From NCBI GenBank assembly GCA_963920705.1, contig OY987236.1, positions 4,946,190-5,010,189 on the forward strand: a DNA stretch of 64,000 nt, written 5' to 3'. Position numbers and translations under genes: made by a program. Origin of the DNA: Odiellus spinosus (lineage: Eukaryota > Arthropoda > Arachnida > Opiliones > Phalangiidae). The notes beneath the pieces were generated by a model. It ran no database searches and was not told the DNA's origin. It saw only the letters and a list, made by a program, of their open reading frames with translations. This document shows positions 45,020-57,999 of the stretch, one piece after another (within the stretch, counting starts at the first letter, position 1; each line of letters begins with the position of its first letter).

Positions 45020-47908
45020 GGTTATTATTTGTTACGGCGTTTAATATCCAATAAAAGTTAATAATCAATAACAAAAATATGTTAATTTTCAGGCGTTATT
45101 AAACCTGGAAGTCGCTAATCTATATTTTCCTGGTTTTGGTATGAAAAATTGGGTCAAAGGGGGAAAAGAAACCACCATAGGTTTCATATTTCTGCCACCA
45201 TTGGATTTGCCTTTGCGAAATTTAGCACTGGCTAGTCATTAGTGATTGGTGGAAATCCAAGGGGTTGGACACTTGCCAAAATCTCGAATGGCCGAAATCC
45301 TAAATCTCTGAATGTTCATTCTCTATATGAAATTAATATTGAAAATTCCAAAAATTACTCCAAAAAACAGCTTTTAAATAAGGAAATCTCGTGTATAAAT
45401 ATTTTAAGCACTAGAAAATGAGTTCAAATATGCAAATATATGTCGTGCTTTATAAAAACCCCGCCTAAAGGAGTAGTGTTTGCATTAAATTTTAAGCCCA
45501 AGTGCGTGATATAATTGGATACCAAAATGAACATAAGGCCATAAAAAAAAGCGCGCAAAATTTCCGATTGATGTACACATAAAAGGTTTTCTTTGTTATT
45601 TTTCAGCAAGACTTCAGTATTTGGAAAAACATGTAAAAACACAAGAATAAAGAAGGCACGCCAATCACAACTGTCCCTATACTTTACGTCATAACAGTCA
45701 AGACTAAAAGGTCCAAAAGCCTTAAAATATCCCTGCCAACTGTTACTGTCTCAACTAAAACTATAAATCCATAAAATTCCCCGGGTAAAGAAACAAATAT
45801 TTTTTTAAACGAAAGACTATTCCACAACTAAACCTTAATTCAAGGCAATAATATAGGAGCTAAAATCTCATGAAACCCCTATTTTAACTCCAGTATCATC
45901 TATCCACGAAGAACTGTACACGAGGGTGGGGGTGGTCCAACCTATACGCGACGCTTGTCAAAAAAAAACTATCTAGGGACATCGTAAATTGCCCTGGAAC
46001 GGGCGTGTACTCCTCTTAGCCTATGTGCCTAAAACCCTGAGTAAAACGTCATATAAGGGGTATAAATGGTGTTTATATTGCGACCCTAGATTTTCAACCA
46101 GGGATTAGATCACTACACCCCATAAGAGTTAGAAACAGTCGGAAATTTCAGCGTATAACATAAACTTTTACGTCTAAGGAATGAAATTATCGAAGTTTTA
46201 CGTTCATAATAACCTTATTGGTGCTGAAATTTCGCACTGATTCCAACTACACGGTTCTCTTCTTGACAAGACAGCTAACTCCCCGTCTATAGAAGCCTGC
46301 TAGAAGATAAATACAAAAATCCTAAATTTGAACTGAGTTTTGACTCGAGTTCCAGAAAGTGGAGAATTATTCCTAGAATGGTTTTAGATGATTTTTTCCT
46401 TTCCTTGGGAGTTTTGGATGCTTCAAGATTATTATTACATTTGACCGATTTGGGGCCACCAATCTAAAGTCGTCGTGGCCTGATTTCTTTCATAGGGGTA
46501 TGTGATTGAACTCCCCTAACTCGGCCCTTAGAGACGTGAAAATATATTATAAATAGTATATAAGTGTAACGCAAGTGCGAGCGACGATGGGTATAGGATA
46601 TTTTAATAGTTATTGATTAATATAAATTGACGTTAAAGTTAGTTTCTTCCTCCATGGTTCTACGTAGACACACGCTTTGATTAATCTAGTTGGGTGAAAA
46701 ACTACAGACGAGTGTTTAAAATTTATCAGTTGAATTTAGGTGATAGCAATTAACATTTGTGTTTTTTACAACTGTGGTAATTTTATATAATCATGTGCAT
46801 ATATATTTATATTTTGAATCGATTTTAACGATATTTCCCAAAATGCAACTTAACTTTAATAAGCATGATAAAAATGGGCTATAGGAAAAGCTTTATTTAA
46901 GCTTCAACTTTGATTTGACGCATAAGCTTTGATTGAAAACGCGCCTTTAGTCTTGTTATTAGCGAGTTTTAACGTTGCTAGAATGGGCTCTTTCATATTA
47001 CAAAACTCCCGAGCTGTAACTTATCGCTCTAACATAGGCAACTAAGCCTACTGTTATGGGCCCCTGGATAACTCGACTACGCATACTTGCAAGCCTCTCT
47101 GTTATAGTGAAACATTCCTAAACGTTATTTTGCGCGAGTTTACAAATATTTTGTAGGCATCACTGTTTTTTCGCTAGTTTCTGCTATAGGTTAACTGAAA
47201 GTCTGTGATATACTTAAGCCTCTTGGTATCTGTATCGTTTCATCTTCATTCCGTTTCATTTTACGCCCAGTTTTAAACAGCGGAAGAAAGTCTTTTGAGG
47301 ACCGCCTTTCATACCTAAGAATCTTCTGTCAACAACGCACTATTTTTTTGTTGCGGCCGTGAGCCCGTGACTGACTGTTTTAGGCATTTTAGGAGCAATG
47401 CTTCGCTCAGTCCGTTCCGCTCGTCGTCTGTACTTATAGAAACCAATTTTTTTTTCCGCTTTAGGAATTAGGCCTAACTATATACCCGTTGTTTTTGGTT
47501 TTCCGACGGTAGATAATCCCCACCCACGAAAGCTTCAAATAAGAAGCTAAGGACCGACAAAGTTTCTAGCTGACAAGCGCACCGCTTTCAATTATCATTC
47601 GTCATTTATATCATTGCAAAGATAACTATAGCTATGTAGATATGATTTTAACCAAGCTATAAGAAGACTAAAACCATTCAAGTGTTGTTTTTCCAAAGAA
47701 ATATTTCTCTGCGTCTATATAGACAGGGTAAGTTTATGCTTCAATTTTAAAATCAAAAGGAGTTCATAAAAGGGCAAATGATGATGTAGTTTGTTACAAT
47801 ATGTAAAATCTCAAAGACACGCAAGAAGTAATTACGGGATTAATGTTCTCAGAAAAATAATATCTTCAAAATTTGAAACACGAAATTAGAAGAGAGAGCC
47901 AGTTTGAA
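45020..47908. other. Non-coding stretch
   Basis: No open frame with coding character, RNA gene or transposon end was recognised in this AT-rich interval. No alternative transmembrane exon for the Mesh-like gene was seen. Confidence 0.45.
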
Positions 47909-47915
47909 ACGCTAT

Positions 47916-48215
47916 CAAGAAGGATCAGACAAGGAGAGGAAAAGTGGGGCTGCGTTGAGTTAGAGAAGAGTCAACCTCCCACTCGGGTGGAAAGGGGGGG
48001 ATAGGAAATTCTCTAGGTAAACTGTTGTCACGTGGTCGCTAGCGTCGTCGGCTACTACGCGTCTCATAAAGGATCCGTTTTACCCACGTGACAACAATTT
48101 ACCACGAAGTATCTCTACTCCCGTCTGTCCCCCGTTCTCCCAGAGTGGGAGTTTAGGCCGACGCAGTAGAAACCGCGCCGTTCCCACTTTTCCTCTCCTT
48201 GTCTGATCCTTCTCG
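47916..48215. mobile_element. Foldback MITE with 7-bp target duplication, copy 1
   Basis: A 300-bp element flanked by ACGCTAT (47909–47915 and 48216–48222). Ends CAAGAAGGATCAGACAAGG and CCTTGTCTGATCCTTCTCG are inverted. The interior is an imperfect hairpin (CCCACTCGGGTGG / CCCAGAGTGGGAG; TTGTCACGTGG / CCACGTGACAA). It is GC-richer than its surroundings and matches 60621–60901. Confidence 0.9.
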
Positions 48216-48222
48216 ACGCTAT

Positions 48223-50225
48223 ATATGATTGAATTTTTACAGTTTTGCCTTAATTTGGTAATTTTAAATGATTTTGCATAAATTAAGCATACCCTAATAC
48301 GTGTAAAAACAGACCATTTAACGGATATCACTATGGAATTCCGCTAAAACCAGGCTTAGCTAAAAGAAAGTCAGTAAGAGGATCTAAACAGGGTATATAA
48401 AAATCAAAACAAAAACCCAAGAAGCACATTCGAAGAGCCAATGAATCGTTAAAAGCACGCGTGCGAGAGTTCAGTACACCCATTACTACACGTATCTAAC
48501 ACCAAAAATAACCCAAAAATATAGTCCCCCGTCTTCAAAATAGCATCCATACAACAGCACCCTATTCATTCCGGGGTTTATAAGCAGCCCTACCTTTTAG
48601 GCTTAGCGCAACTGAGAAAGCTCGAAGCAGTTGAATTCAACTCAGTAATAACGTTCAGTACTAACAAAGGCTTACGAAAGAAAACTACTCTTATATATTA
48701 CATTATAACTAGGGTTAGCACGTGTGCTAAAATTTCAAACAGATTCTGCTAAGCCTAAACATCCCAAGAAGCTCTAGATTAAAGCAAATACTGAACTTGC
48801 GCACCACTTCATCTCCAATATAGAAAGAACCAAAAGGCTGCGTTCAGCGACGCGTACCAGATATACCACCTTTCACTGAAAATAAATTAAGCTGTAGCAT
48901 ACCGGACGCTTTGCTACGAGTGGCTGAACGTAACCTATGGATAGCTTTACTCCGGTTGAAGTTGTATCCTGATTCTGACAAGAGCGTTCGCTAAGCCTAA
49001 ATTCCCAAAATATACTGTTATATTTACTGTTGTCCCGGTAATGGGTGCGTTTTGGTCTCTCTCCCTTCCCTACTTATACCGGCTCTTAAACCTTACTATG
49101 TTATACGACTATCTAATAACTGTAAACCATAGGTTCGTGGTGGGACTTGCAGACATTCTCTCGGTCAACAAACAGCCGTGAATATTGGGTATATCAACCC
49201 ATCAGATAGGGAAAAGGTATATTTATAGATTAACAGTCAAAGTAAAGAGGTTTCTGAGAGCAATACGAAGCAACCCCATTTTTATTTTAAGCAAATAATC
49301 GGCCTCATTACCCGCTACTTAAAAACAAAACCTCTATCACTCAAGATATATTCGGCAGCAGTGTTTTGTTTACATTGATCAAACCCATTTTATTTTTGAG
49401 TTTTCTTAAATACGCGTCCACATGGAGGTTCCAAATTTTGAATAAGGGTTTTTAAAAGTATGAAAAAACCAAAAACATTGCGCATTTGATTTAGAAAAAA
49501 AGGGGAGAGCCTCATTATCAAGGGAGACAGACAAATCTGTTTAAATCAAACTTATTGAAATGAGTGTAGTAATATACACAAAATTTCACTCTATGATTTT
49601 CTAGCGAACAACATTTAAAACTCGCGTCAAGACCCTATTGTTTTCGAAATAAATTCGAATTTTCAGAAAAGGGGCGTGGTCAAAGATGCACGTGATTTGT
49701 ATAGATGCCACTAGCTGGAAAATTAGATATCTAACGAGCGAAGTGCGTTAATTGTCAAGCACCATGCCTAATTTAATTTATTCATTTACAGCGCGCGACA
49801 AATCTATCTAGAAATAATTATATTTCGAGCCTGGGTTTTCGTTGAAAATCTCGTCAACAACGACGATTTCATTTGTTTGGGAATGGCATAGTTAATAATT
49901 GTACTGTATTGTAACCAAATTTTGAAGAATTTGAACAAAGCTTAGTGTCTGGAGGATACTTAATTTCAGACAACATCATACACTTCGCGATGAGAGGGGG
50001 AAATTTAGGCCTACTAATAATTAACGGTATTTAAAATTAATTAAAAATGTAGCTCTAAATCTAATTTGTGACCGTTTTGACAATCTGGCAAAGTTCCGGT
50101 GACCTACCATATATTTCAAAACTTTATTTTAGAAGATTATTTAGGAAAAGCTAACATCTACACCAATTAAATTTCTTTCAAGACACGTTTTACGACTAAA
50201 AAATACAAAGAAAATTGTTACTTAC
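48223..50225. other. Non-coding stretch
   Basis: No coding frame, RNA gene or complete transposon was recognised in this AT-rich interval. Confidence 0.4.
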
Positions 50226-50304
50226 AATCGGGCGGCATCTTGGAGCAACATCTTCGAATGAGTAAAAGTTGTAGGATCAAAAAGGTCCAATAATAATACA
50301 TCAT
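50226..50304 (-). CDS. Candidate signal-peptide exon, possibly FGFR exon 1
   Basis: Strong acceptor (TTTTGTTTTCACAG|ATGATG) and donor (GATT|GTAAGT) bound 79 nt on the minus strand. Read from the ATG, it encodes MMYYYWTFLILQLLLI then RRCCSKMPPD and ends in phase 1, the phase required by the first visible FGFR exon at 31459 (T + CT gives Ser-Ala-Pro-Thr). This would place the Mesh-like gene inside an 18.8-kb FGFR intron. The RR after the hydrophobic run is not ideal for a signal peptide. A second frame (DDVLLLDLFDPTTF) is also open and would imply an internal exon of another gene. Confidence 0.35.
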
Positions 50305-50587
50305 CTGTGAAAACAAAATTATCGGGTTTTTTTATTTTGAAAATATAGGTAAAGAAAAAAAATGAGAAATGAGAAAGACACGGAAAAATAAAATCAATAA
50401 CTGGTTTGCACCCCAATTTTAAATTCAAGACATGGCATTTAAAAATCATTAAAATGTCTATGGAGCGTGAATTCTTCGATAAACACGAGTGCAGGGGTGA
50501 ACGCAAATATTTGCCAATAACACCCACGAATTTTCTACAAATTTATTTGAAACTTTGAAATTGGGGGAAAAAAAATCGTATCTTTAA

Positions 50588-50957
50588 AGGGAGAATGCAA
50601 CCTAACAACAAGTGATTCCTTATCCTTTAAATAGGCCTAATCCACTTGTGAAAATTTTTTCGAACGAATATTAAACTTTCCCGGAAAATAAAATAGGCTT
50701 AGCGGGATTTATGAAGATCCTGATTCCCTCGCGTATAAGGTCTAGCAACCAATCGAACGCGATTGTAAGTCTCGTATTTGCTAATTAGTCGCTAGACCTT
50801 ACACGGAGGCAATTCAGATTCTCCATGAATCCAGCTAAGCCTATTTTGATGATAAGTTTTAAATTTTTTTCAAGTTTAAAAATTTTTTTTTTTTAAACTT
50901 TTTATTAGTGGATTAGGCCTAAACGATAAGGAATCGATATTAGGTTGCATTCTCCCT
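50588..50957. mobile_element. TTAA-flanked MITE (AGGGAGAATG family), complete copy
   Basis: A 370-bp element bounded by TTAA (50584–50587 and 50958–50961) with termini AGGGAGAATGCAACCTAA and TTAGGTTGCATTCTCCCT. Further inverted pairs lie inside: TAGGCCTAATCCACT against GTGGATTAGGCCTA, and AATAGGCTTAGC against GCTAAGCCTATT. Relatives are at 26185–26398, 58000–58557 and 59210–59745. Confidence 0.9.
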
Positions 50958-50961
50958 TTAA

Positions 50962-51376
50962 AAGGGAGTTTTTATAAAAGCCAAACAAATCATGTTAAAT
51001 ATATTTTAAAAATGTCTTGCATATGGCACTCAGTTGAAATTAAAATACATGAATTCATTTAAGTATTGAGATGAATTCATTGATGATTAAACCATGAATT
51101 AAATATATAACTATTTCGCCACAAAGCATGCAGTTCTGATTGGCTAATTTGGATGTTCTTATGATATGTATAGCTACAAAAACATCGCCTATTTTTGAAC
51201 CACATGAGAAGTTACAATTAAGTCTATTGACGCAGTTGCATTATTAATGTTAATATATATAAAAACCTCTAATATTTATAAGTTTAAACATTAAAACACT
51301 ATTTTTCTTTTAAATAAGTTTGTCGAACTGGTATAATAACATTTCTCTATTTCTGGGTTATGTCCTGAAAAGTCTG

Positions 51377-51407
<31 letters not shown>

Positions 51408-53470
51408 CAACTGAATTTATTAAAGAGGGAGTGTTTTAAGTAAAGTTCAGTGATTTATAATGGTATAATACGATACCATGGCTTTTACTTTTACGGAATT
51501 GAATTTCAATGCAAGGCTCACTAAAAATTATAACTAGACCCTTAGAGAGAGGGAGAGACATAAGCGAGGCGAAAGGGTCCAAATCAGAAGTGACATGAAG
51601 ACAGTGTTTTTATTTTTAATTTAAAAATCCTTCGATATAAAAATCTTAATTAAGGATAGAAAAAAAAAAAAAAAATGGCTTTGAAAGAAGTGCGCTGTTC
51701 GAATAGTTAAGGCTTTTTCGAAAAGCTTTTGATGTAATAAAAAAATTTACTTCGTTAAAAATCTGTCAATAGATGGTTAAAAAGTCTCTCACGACCTCTC
51801 TCGTGACTGAATGTTGATTTTAAAATATTTAGTTTAAAGAGATAGTTAAATGTATTTATTATTTTATCTTTAAATTAACTTTAAGAAAAACTAAGGCATA
51901 TAAATAATGTTTATTCATTATTTAATATTTTAAAATATTCCTAAATTAAGAAGAAAGTCTTAATTACTCGTTCTATATATTATGTAAGTAGGCCTAACTT
52001 CTTCACAGCCAAATGATCTGATTTAATTCATGAAAAAACCAAAAATGGCTTCTAAAGAAAAATATGCGAAATATACGTACGCTTAAGTTAAAAACCCATT
52101 AAACTTTTCAATTAGTTAAATTCATAATGGCGACACAATTGACTTTATCTCCCTGTTTTTATTACATCCAAAGTCGTCTAGTTTTAAAAAAGGAAAAATG
52201 TTTTGTTAAGCTAAGCCTTCAAAATACGATAGAAATTAGTCTCGTCACTGGTTCATAATAATAACGAGAATTAAGCGCTTAAATACTATGGAATTTTACA
52301 GACTATCCTAATCTTACTAGGTGGAAAAGTCATGTTCATTGTAAATTACAATTACTCGTTTCTCGAGTTGAGATTTAGACAGAGAAACATGAATGTAAAG
52401 GGCACGCCCTCCCTCTTGGGTAAGGCTAGAAATGTCAACAGGAAACGTGGTAGCCTTGTACAATTTTAATGATTAAAAAAATCATCATTATGCCTACACT
52501 AGAATAATTGATTTTTGAGAAAAAAATGTACAATTTAAATCGAATTTGTGGGTCCTCGAACCATAATTTGGTAACCGGGTTTGTTGGAAAGCAAACGCCC
52601 GGGCGTTAATAGTTTCGAGTGGTAAACGACGCCTTTATAAATTGTTTAAGGTTGAAATAAATAGGAGCTGGGGAAGAGGAGTAGCGTTAGAAACAATCTT
52701 ATACTTTTAGGAGGGTGTCTAGCTTCATCTACGAAGCCATCAGTGATAGCTTATAGAGATGGTAGCGAGAAAATACGGTAAGCAGCCAGCTACTATTGGG
52801 GGAACTGCGAGAAATCGGGCAATGGTCCAAGAACGATCTATCTCAAACCTAGAGTGATATTCCCGAAAGCTATTTGCGACTCTACAAATAGATATCCTAA
52901 GACTTAACATTGTGTATTAATACACCCCTACTTTCCTTACGATATGACATTACAAGCAAACAAAGGTTATAAAATAGAATAAAATATCTATTTGATTTAA
53001 AGTTCCAATGACACGACTGTTTCCTGTAAAAAAATAATCAAAGATGATACGGAGGAATAAATCAATAAACGATCGAAGCCCGGTTTAACTCATAGTGTGC
53101 TAGTTATTAAAAATTTTAAATATTGAACCCACGATTTCGAGACCTTCGAATTTTTGATTTTATTTAATGAACGGAGTTAGAACAAAAGGCGGGCATTAAT
53201 ACGTTTTAAGATTGTTTTATGGCCTCACGCAACCAAGTTCTGGCCAGTGTTTAAAAGAGGGTGTTGGTGTATGGTTTATTTCAAATCACGATATAAAAAA
53301 AAGTTTTTATAATTTGAAAGAAAAATGTATCGGGTTTAAGTTTACGTTGCGTTAAAATTTGGAAGGTTTTTGATTACAATAGGGGTGCGTTTAATACTGA
53401 TAGACGAAATATTAAGAGAGAAATCAATTTTAAACTTGGAAAGTAGGCTTAACTCTCGTCGATAAAAAAG
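50962..53470. other. Non-coding AT-rich stretch
   Basis: No coding frame recognised. It contains T29 at 51379–51407, an A run at about 51660–51675 and many simple A/T tracts. Confidence 0.45.
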
Positions 53471-53745
53471 TTTCAAATTAGGCTTAAGAAGAGCAAGCTT
53501 TTGATCGTTAAAGACGAAATATCAAACTCCCCATTGATCCTTGTTAAGCCTACTTCATAAGTAAGTTAAAAATTGATTTCTAGGATAAATGAAAACTAAA
53601 GAAACATGATTCATCACTTTTCATTTATTTTGGTATATTTTTAGGCCTAATTACAGACAAAGGTTTCAAACTAAACGTAAGAGCACGCTTTTGATCGTTA
53701 AAGAAGAGATATCAAACTTCCCATTGATCCTTGTTAAGCCTACTT
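53471..53745 (+). repeat. Diverged direct repeat pair (~82–85 bp)
   Basis: 53471–53555 and 53664–53745 are direct repeats sharing CTTTTGATCGTTAAAGA and CCCATTGATCCTTGTTAAGC. Both end in AAGCCTACTT, and the second is followed within a few bases by GCATTCTCCCTTT, the end sequence of the AGGGAGAATG MITE family. They are probably tandem fragments of such an element. Confidence 0.75.
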
Positions 53746-54226
53746 TCGGACTGCATTCTCCCTTTTACGAGTATCATCAAAAAACGGGTTGCGTAAATTA
53801 CCGTTTAAATTCCTTATGGGCGCGAACAAAGCTAAACAATTTCCTATAACTTGCGCAACTCCAGAAAAAAAAATCCTCAAAGAAAAATATAAATGATTTC
53901 CCGTATACCTTACCAAACTTAAAAGCAATCTTATAAGGACCTATATAATATGCAAAAACAACTTAAACTGGTATTAAGAATGGTACTATAACTATGAAGC
54001 AATCATAAATTATGCAAAATACATCCCAGCCAGATTTAGGCTGTCAACATCTGCGAGACCCAATTATCATAAACGTACCGCCTACGCGTCAAAAAATTTA
54101 AAACCCGCGAAATAATTATAAATCGTTAAACGTCTGGTCTTAATTTTTCTTTTTTCGTCAACAGATCTGTCTGGATTTAATTTAAATATTATGACTATGA
54201 GTGTGGCGAACAGGCCTCTCATTATG

Positions 54227-54291
54227 ATTGGCGGGAACAGACTTTCCCGCCAATCTTTCCCGCAAAAAATGAAATACACGCGGCACGTGCC
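54227..54291. promoter_or_regulatory. Palindromic CCAAT/E2F-like cluster with E-box
   Basis: Perfect 11-bp inverted repeat, ATTGGCGGGAA and TTCCCGCCAAT (54227–54237 and 54244–54254, 6-bp spacer), combining CCAAT and TTCCCGCC E2F-type cores. A third TTTCCCGC and the palindrome GGCACGTGCC (E-box, 54282–54291) follow. The patch is CpG-rich in AT-rich DNA. No gene is recognisable next to it, so function is inferred from motif content only. Confidence 0.35.
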
Positions 54292-56212
54292 ACGAGCGCG
54301 TCTTTCCAATAAACCTTTTTTTTAATGCGTTTTTGCACGGGTTTTTTAAAAACTGTTCATCGTATTTGAGACAAGGTGTAGTTAACTACGTAAGGTTTTT
54401 TTACGAATACACGATCGCCTATGTTTCGCGCGTGGTACAAATTCAAGATTGAATGTCCAATAAAATATGCTTTTAAAATATTTCGCGCGGGGCATTTAGA
54501 GCTTAAGAGTACTGCACCGAAGCATTTTTTTGTTACCCATATGGGATGAAAAAAATAAGAAGGTTCCGAAACATATTGAGGGCAGGTGTAGGCATATAGA
54601 GTCGAAGATGCGTTGGAAAACTCCAGAGAGAAATATATTTTTTTATTCTCACTGCGTGCATCTTTAAGAGAGCTTCGAATATAGAGAGCGGGAGAAAGGT
54701 TATAAATAGGTTTATTTACGATCTAGATGTTAAACTGGAAGAAATATCTACTGCACTTTTACTCAAGACGCCTGCCTGCCTGCGCATTGGGGAGGAGAAT
54801 GAACGAATTCATATTTTCAAAGTTCGTTAATATTTTTTGAGAGAGCGTTTGGAGGGAATTAAAGACAAACGCGTACGTCAAACGAATAGAGCCTCTACCA
54901 TCTTTAACTGCAAGGCCAAATGCAATAATACATTTAAGTACGCTTAACAAGGATTCATCTTTGATATATCGTCGTTAATGTGTCTCTGGCCAATCACGTA
55001 AGAATGGCGCGATTCATTTCGACAGTTAAACGTTTGAAACGAAGTTTAAGATATCATGCGCGCGCTTTTCCTGCAGGGCTGAATGTAGACGCGTTATAAC
55101 ATTGACACCGAAATTGCAAACTTTCCTTGAATCCTTGCTAAGCCTACTTTCTGTGCAAGTTAATTTTTATAAGAATTTAAATTCCAAGTACTCATCCCAT
55201 TATTCCAGTTCCTTGTATCCAAAGAGGCTCCCCCGTTTTTATTATTTATTTTTTTACTAGAGGAACATTAAATCTCTCGTTATCGCGGTTCATTAAGATT
55301 AGCTTAATTACAATAGATTAATTAACAATAATTTGCGATATTATTGTTACGAACCATATCTAATCAGGCTCATTTGATGTCGGTAAAAAGGCGAAACCTA
55401 AGAATATTATACATATATATCTCTTAAAAAAATAGAGCGGGCCCTTTTAACACGCAATTTACACGTAGACGTACACGTTATCGGAATGTTTTCACGGTAA
55501 ATTATCTCGTGGTTTTCTTTTGGGGGTTGAGAATCCCGCTGCGACGAACCAAAAACATAAAAAATAAATAATGATGATAAAATATGTACACGAAAGTTCT
55601 TATGAATATGTAATCACATTTACAATTTTGGCGCCCGATTAGAAGTTGATTTCCCCCTTGACGACCTCATGCTACGCGCCAAAAAACTCTAGTATACCCA
55701 TAAATATATATACAAAACACAGATGCTATATAAAACCAAGAGATAATGAAGACAAAGTTGACTTCCGATTCAAAAGTGTAAACAAAAATAAAAATCAGAG
55801 TCCAACCCAGTAGATAACGCAATTGAATTAGGATTAGCAAATTATTTAATTAACTATAAATTTATTGAAAATTTAAGGTGAGTTTTAATTAAAAAATAAT
55901 ATTCTATTTGTCTTCATTATCCCTTTTGAAACTCTTCGGGCGCGAGAAAGCATGAGAGAAATATTCAAGGGTATCGCTATATAAATATATATAAGAATAT
56001 TTTGAACCAGTACATATAATACACGAATGTTATGAAAAAATTAAACTTATTTTCGGCTAATATCAAAAGAATTATTAAGATTTCAAGCTTAGAAAGAATC
56101 TAAATAACTTTTATAGAAAACAAGTTTTTAAAGAGTTCTTTCGAACAATTCGCAAACTATTTTATATTCATCAGTTATATCAAAAGTAAATAATAGTGCG
56201 TGGAATTGGATA

Positions 56213-56496
56213 ATAGTCCTGGTCGATTTGCCGGAAATGGGCCCTTGTCTCATAGCCGCGCCGCCATCTTTTTGTAGTAACAGGTTGCCAGACAATTTCT
56301 AATTTTATTTCCCACAAACCAAATTCAAGTTGTTAGTCCAACGCTTCCTATATGATAAAGTATAGGAGGCGTTGGTTAGTCTGTAGCTATTTTCACACTA
56401 CAAAAAGATGGCGGACGATCACGTGACAAAAAGTTTTCCCCGCCAAAATTTTCGCGAGGTTCTCTAGACTTCCGGTTTTGGAAATCGACCAGGACT
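56213..56496. mobile_element. Foldback MITE with 8-bp target duplication
   Basis: A 284-bp element flanked by ATTGGATA (56205–56212 and 56497–56504). Inverted ends AGTCCTGGTCGATTT and AAATCGACCAGGACT are followed inward by a CCGG pair, CTACAAAAAGATGGCG-type inverted segments, and a central CCAACGCTTCCTATA / TATAGGAGGCGTTGG hairpin. No coding capacity. Confidence 0.88.
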
Positions 56497-57999
56497 ATTG
56501 GATATTTTAATTTCGGATTGTTTGGAATTCAAAAATTCAACTTGTATATTCAATTAATAGTTATATAGACAGAGTTTATCTGAAAATAAGGGCCTAGAGT
56601 TTGGGTGGATTCACCCTAACGCAAATTTTCTCATTCGAACGTATAACTCGTATAATTTTCTACAGAGTTGTCAGTTTTTTCCCTGACCTTTCCAGGTTTT
56701 TCCTTGACCTTTTCCAACGATTTACCATGACCTTTTCAGCTAATACTACCCAATTTTTACCCTTTGGCACGCGTATCTTTGTTCTAATCTACTGACACGG
56801 TCAGCTTCGAATCTTTTCAGCAGATAATGATTGTAATTTCCTGGCTTCTTGAAAGATCTTTAAATTCCCCGACTTTTTTAAAATATCTTAAAATTTCCTG
56901 ACTTTTCCCTGTTTCCCTGACCTGTGGGAATCCTGTTCTAAGGACATTTTTCGGTAGATTAGGCATAGTCCGCCATTTTTGGCGGGAAAAAATACTAGCG
57001 CTAATTTTCCCGCCTTTTCTGAGGCTTCATTTCAGACTCTTATTACAATTGCCTAAGTTTAGTGTCATCCTTTGTTTTATTATCTCCTTCCGGTATTTTA
57101 ATTTGACGTAAACCTTTCCCTGATTTGAAAATTGCAAAACATCTTATTTCGGGGAATACAATTCTAATTTATTTTTTTCGTTAACCAGGCCATGCAAGAA
57201 AATTCTGTTTTTCCCAGATCTATCCCGCCAAAATTTCCTTTTTTCCCTAAAAACCATGTTGATAGGGGAAACCGCATCTGGTACTGATGATGGAGAATCA
57301 CTTCATTTACACCATCCCAAGAATGCAGTGCGTGAGAACATACTATAATGAATCAATTTGTTCAACTGATGGAATGATAAAAACTGTAGGGTTTAGCTAA
57401 GTCTGTGTTGAAGTTTCTAGGTGGGACTAGTGCAGGGATGTTCAACTTTTCTTAAAGGGTGGGTGAAAATGAATAAAAAACTGGTTCTTCGTTCCTGATT
57501 TTTCAACTTGGCATTTTAAGAACTTGAAGAAAGTCAACATCTTCAATAGAAACAAGTTGTTTTATAATTCCAACAATTATTACAATCTCTAAGTTAGGCT
57601 TAACAGTCGTATTACAATGTAGCCATTTACTTCTTGCCTACCTTACGAATTAATTTATCTTTTTCACCATGCCTTAAGAGTATCCTAATGTATATGGGCA
57701 GCCAACTAAGAATGAGCCAGCCATCCATTGGCGCTTCTCATCAGTGGTCTGCTGGTTTATCTTAAAAAGTCAAGGTTTTTGGTAACGTCGGGAAAGAAGG
57801 GGTTCTACGCATCTGACACGCGCGCTGGAACTGATTGAAAACAGTTTCACCCCGAGGAACGATAAAACGAAGACTCCCTTGAGTTGGAAAAATGCCATTT
57901 TCCCCAGGACCAATTTTACATTTCGGTTGAAAAATTCTCGAGAATCAATGGGCCGAGTTAAAATTCTGAGCAGTAATTTTTTTGTTTTTTAAACTAAGA

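Noticed and set aside
48080-48331. 83-aa minus-strand frame
   Set aside because: It mostly lies within the foldback MITE at 47916–48215 and runs into its flank.
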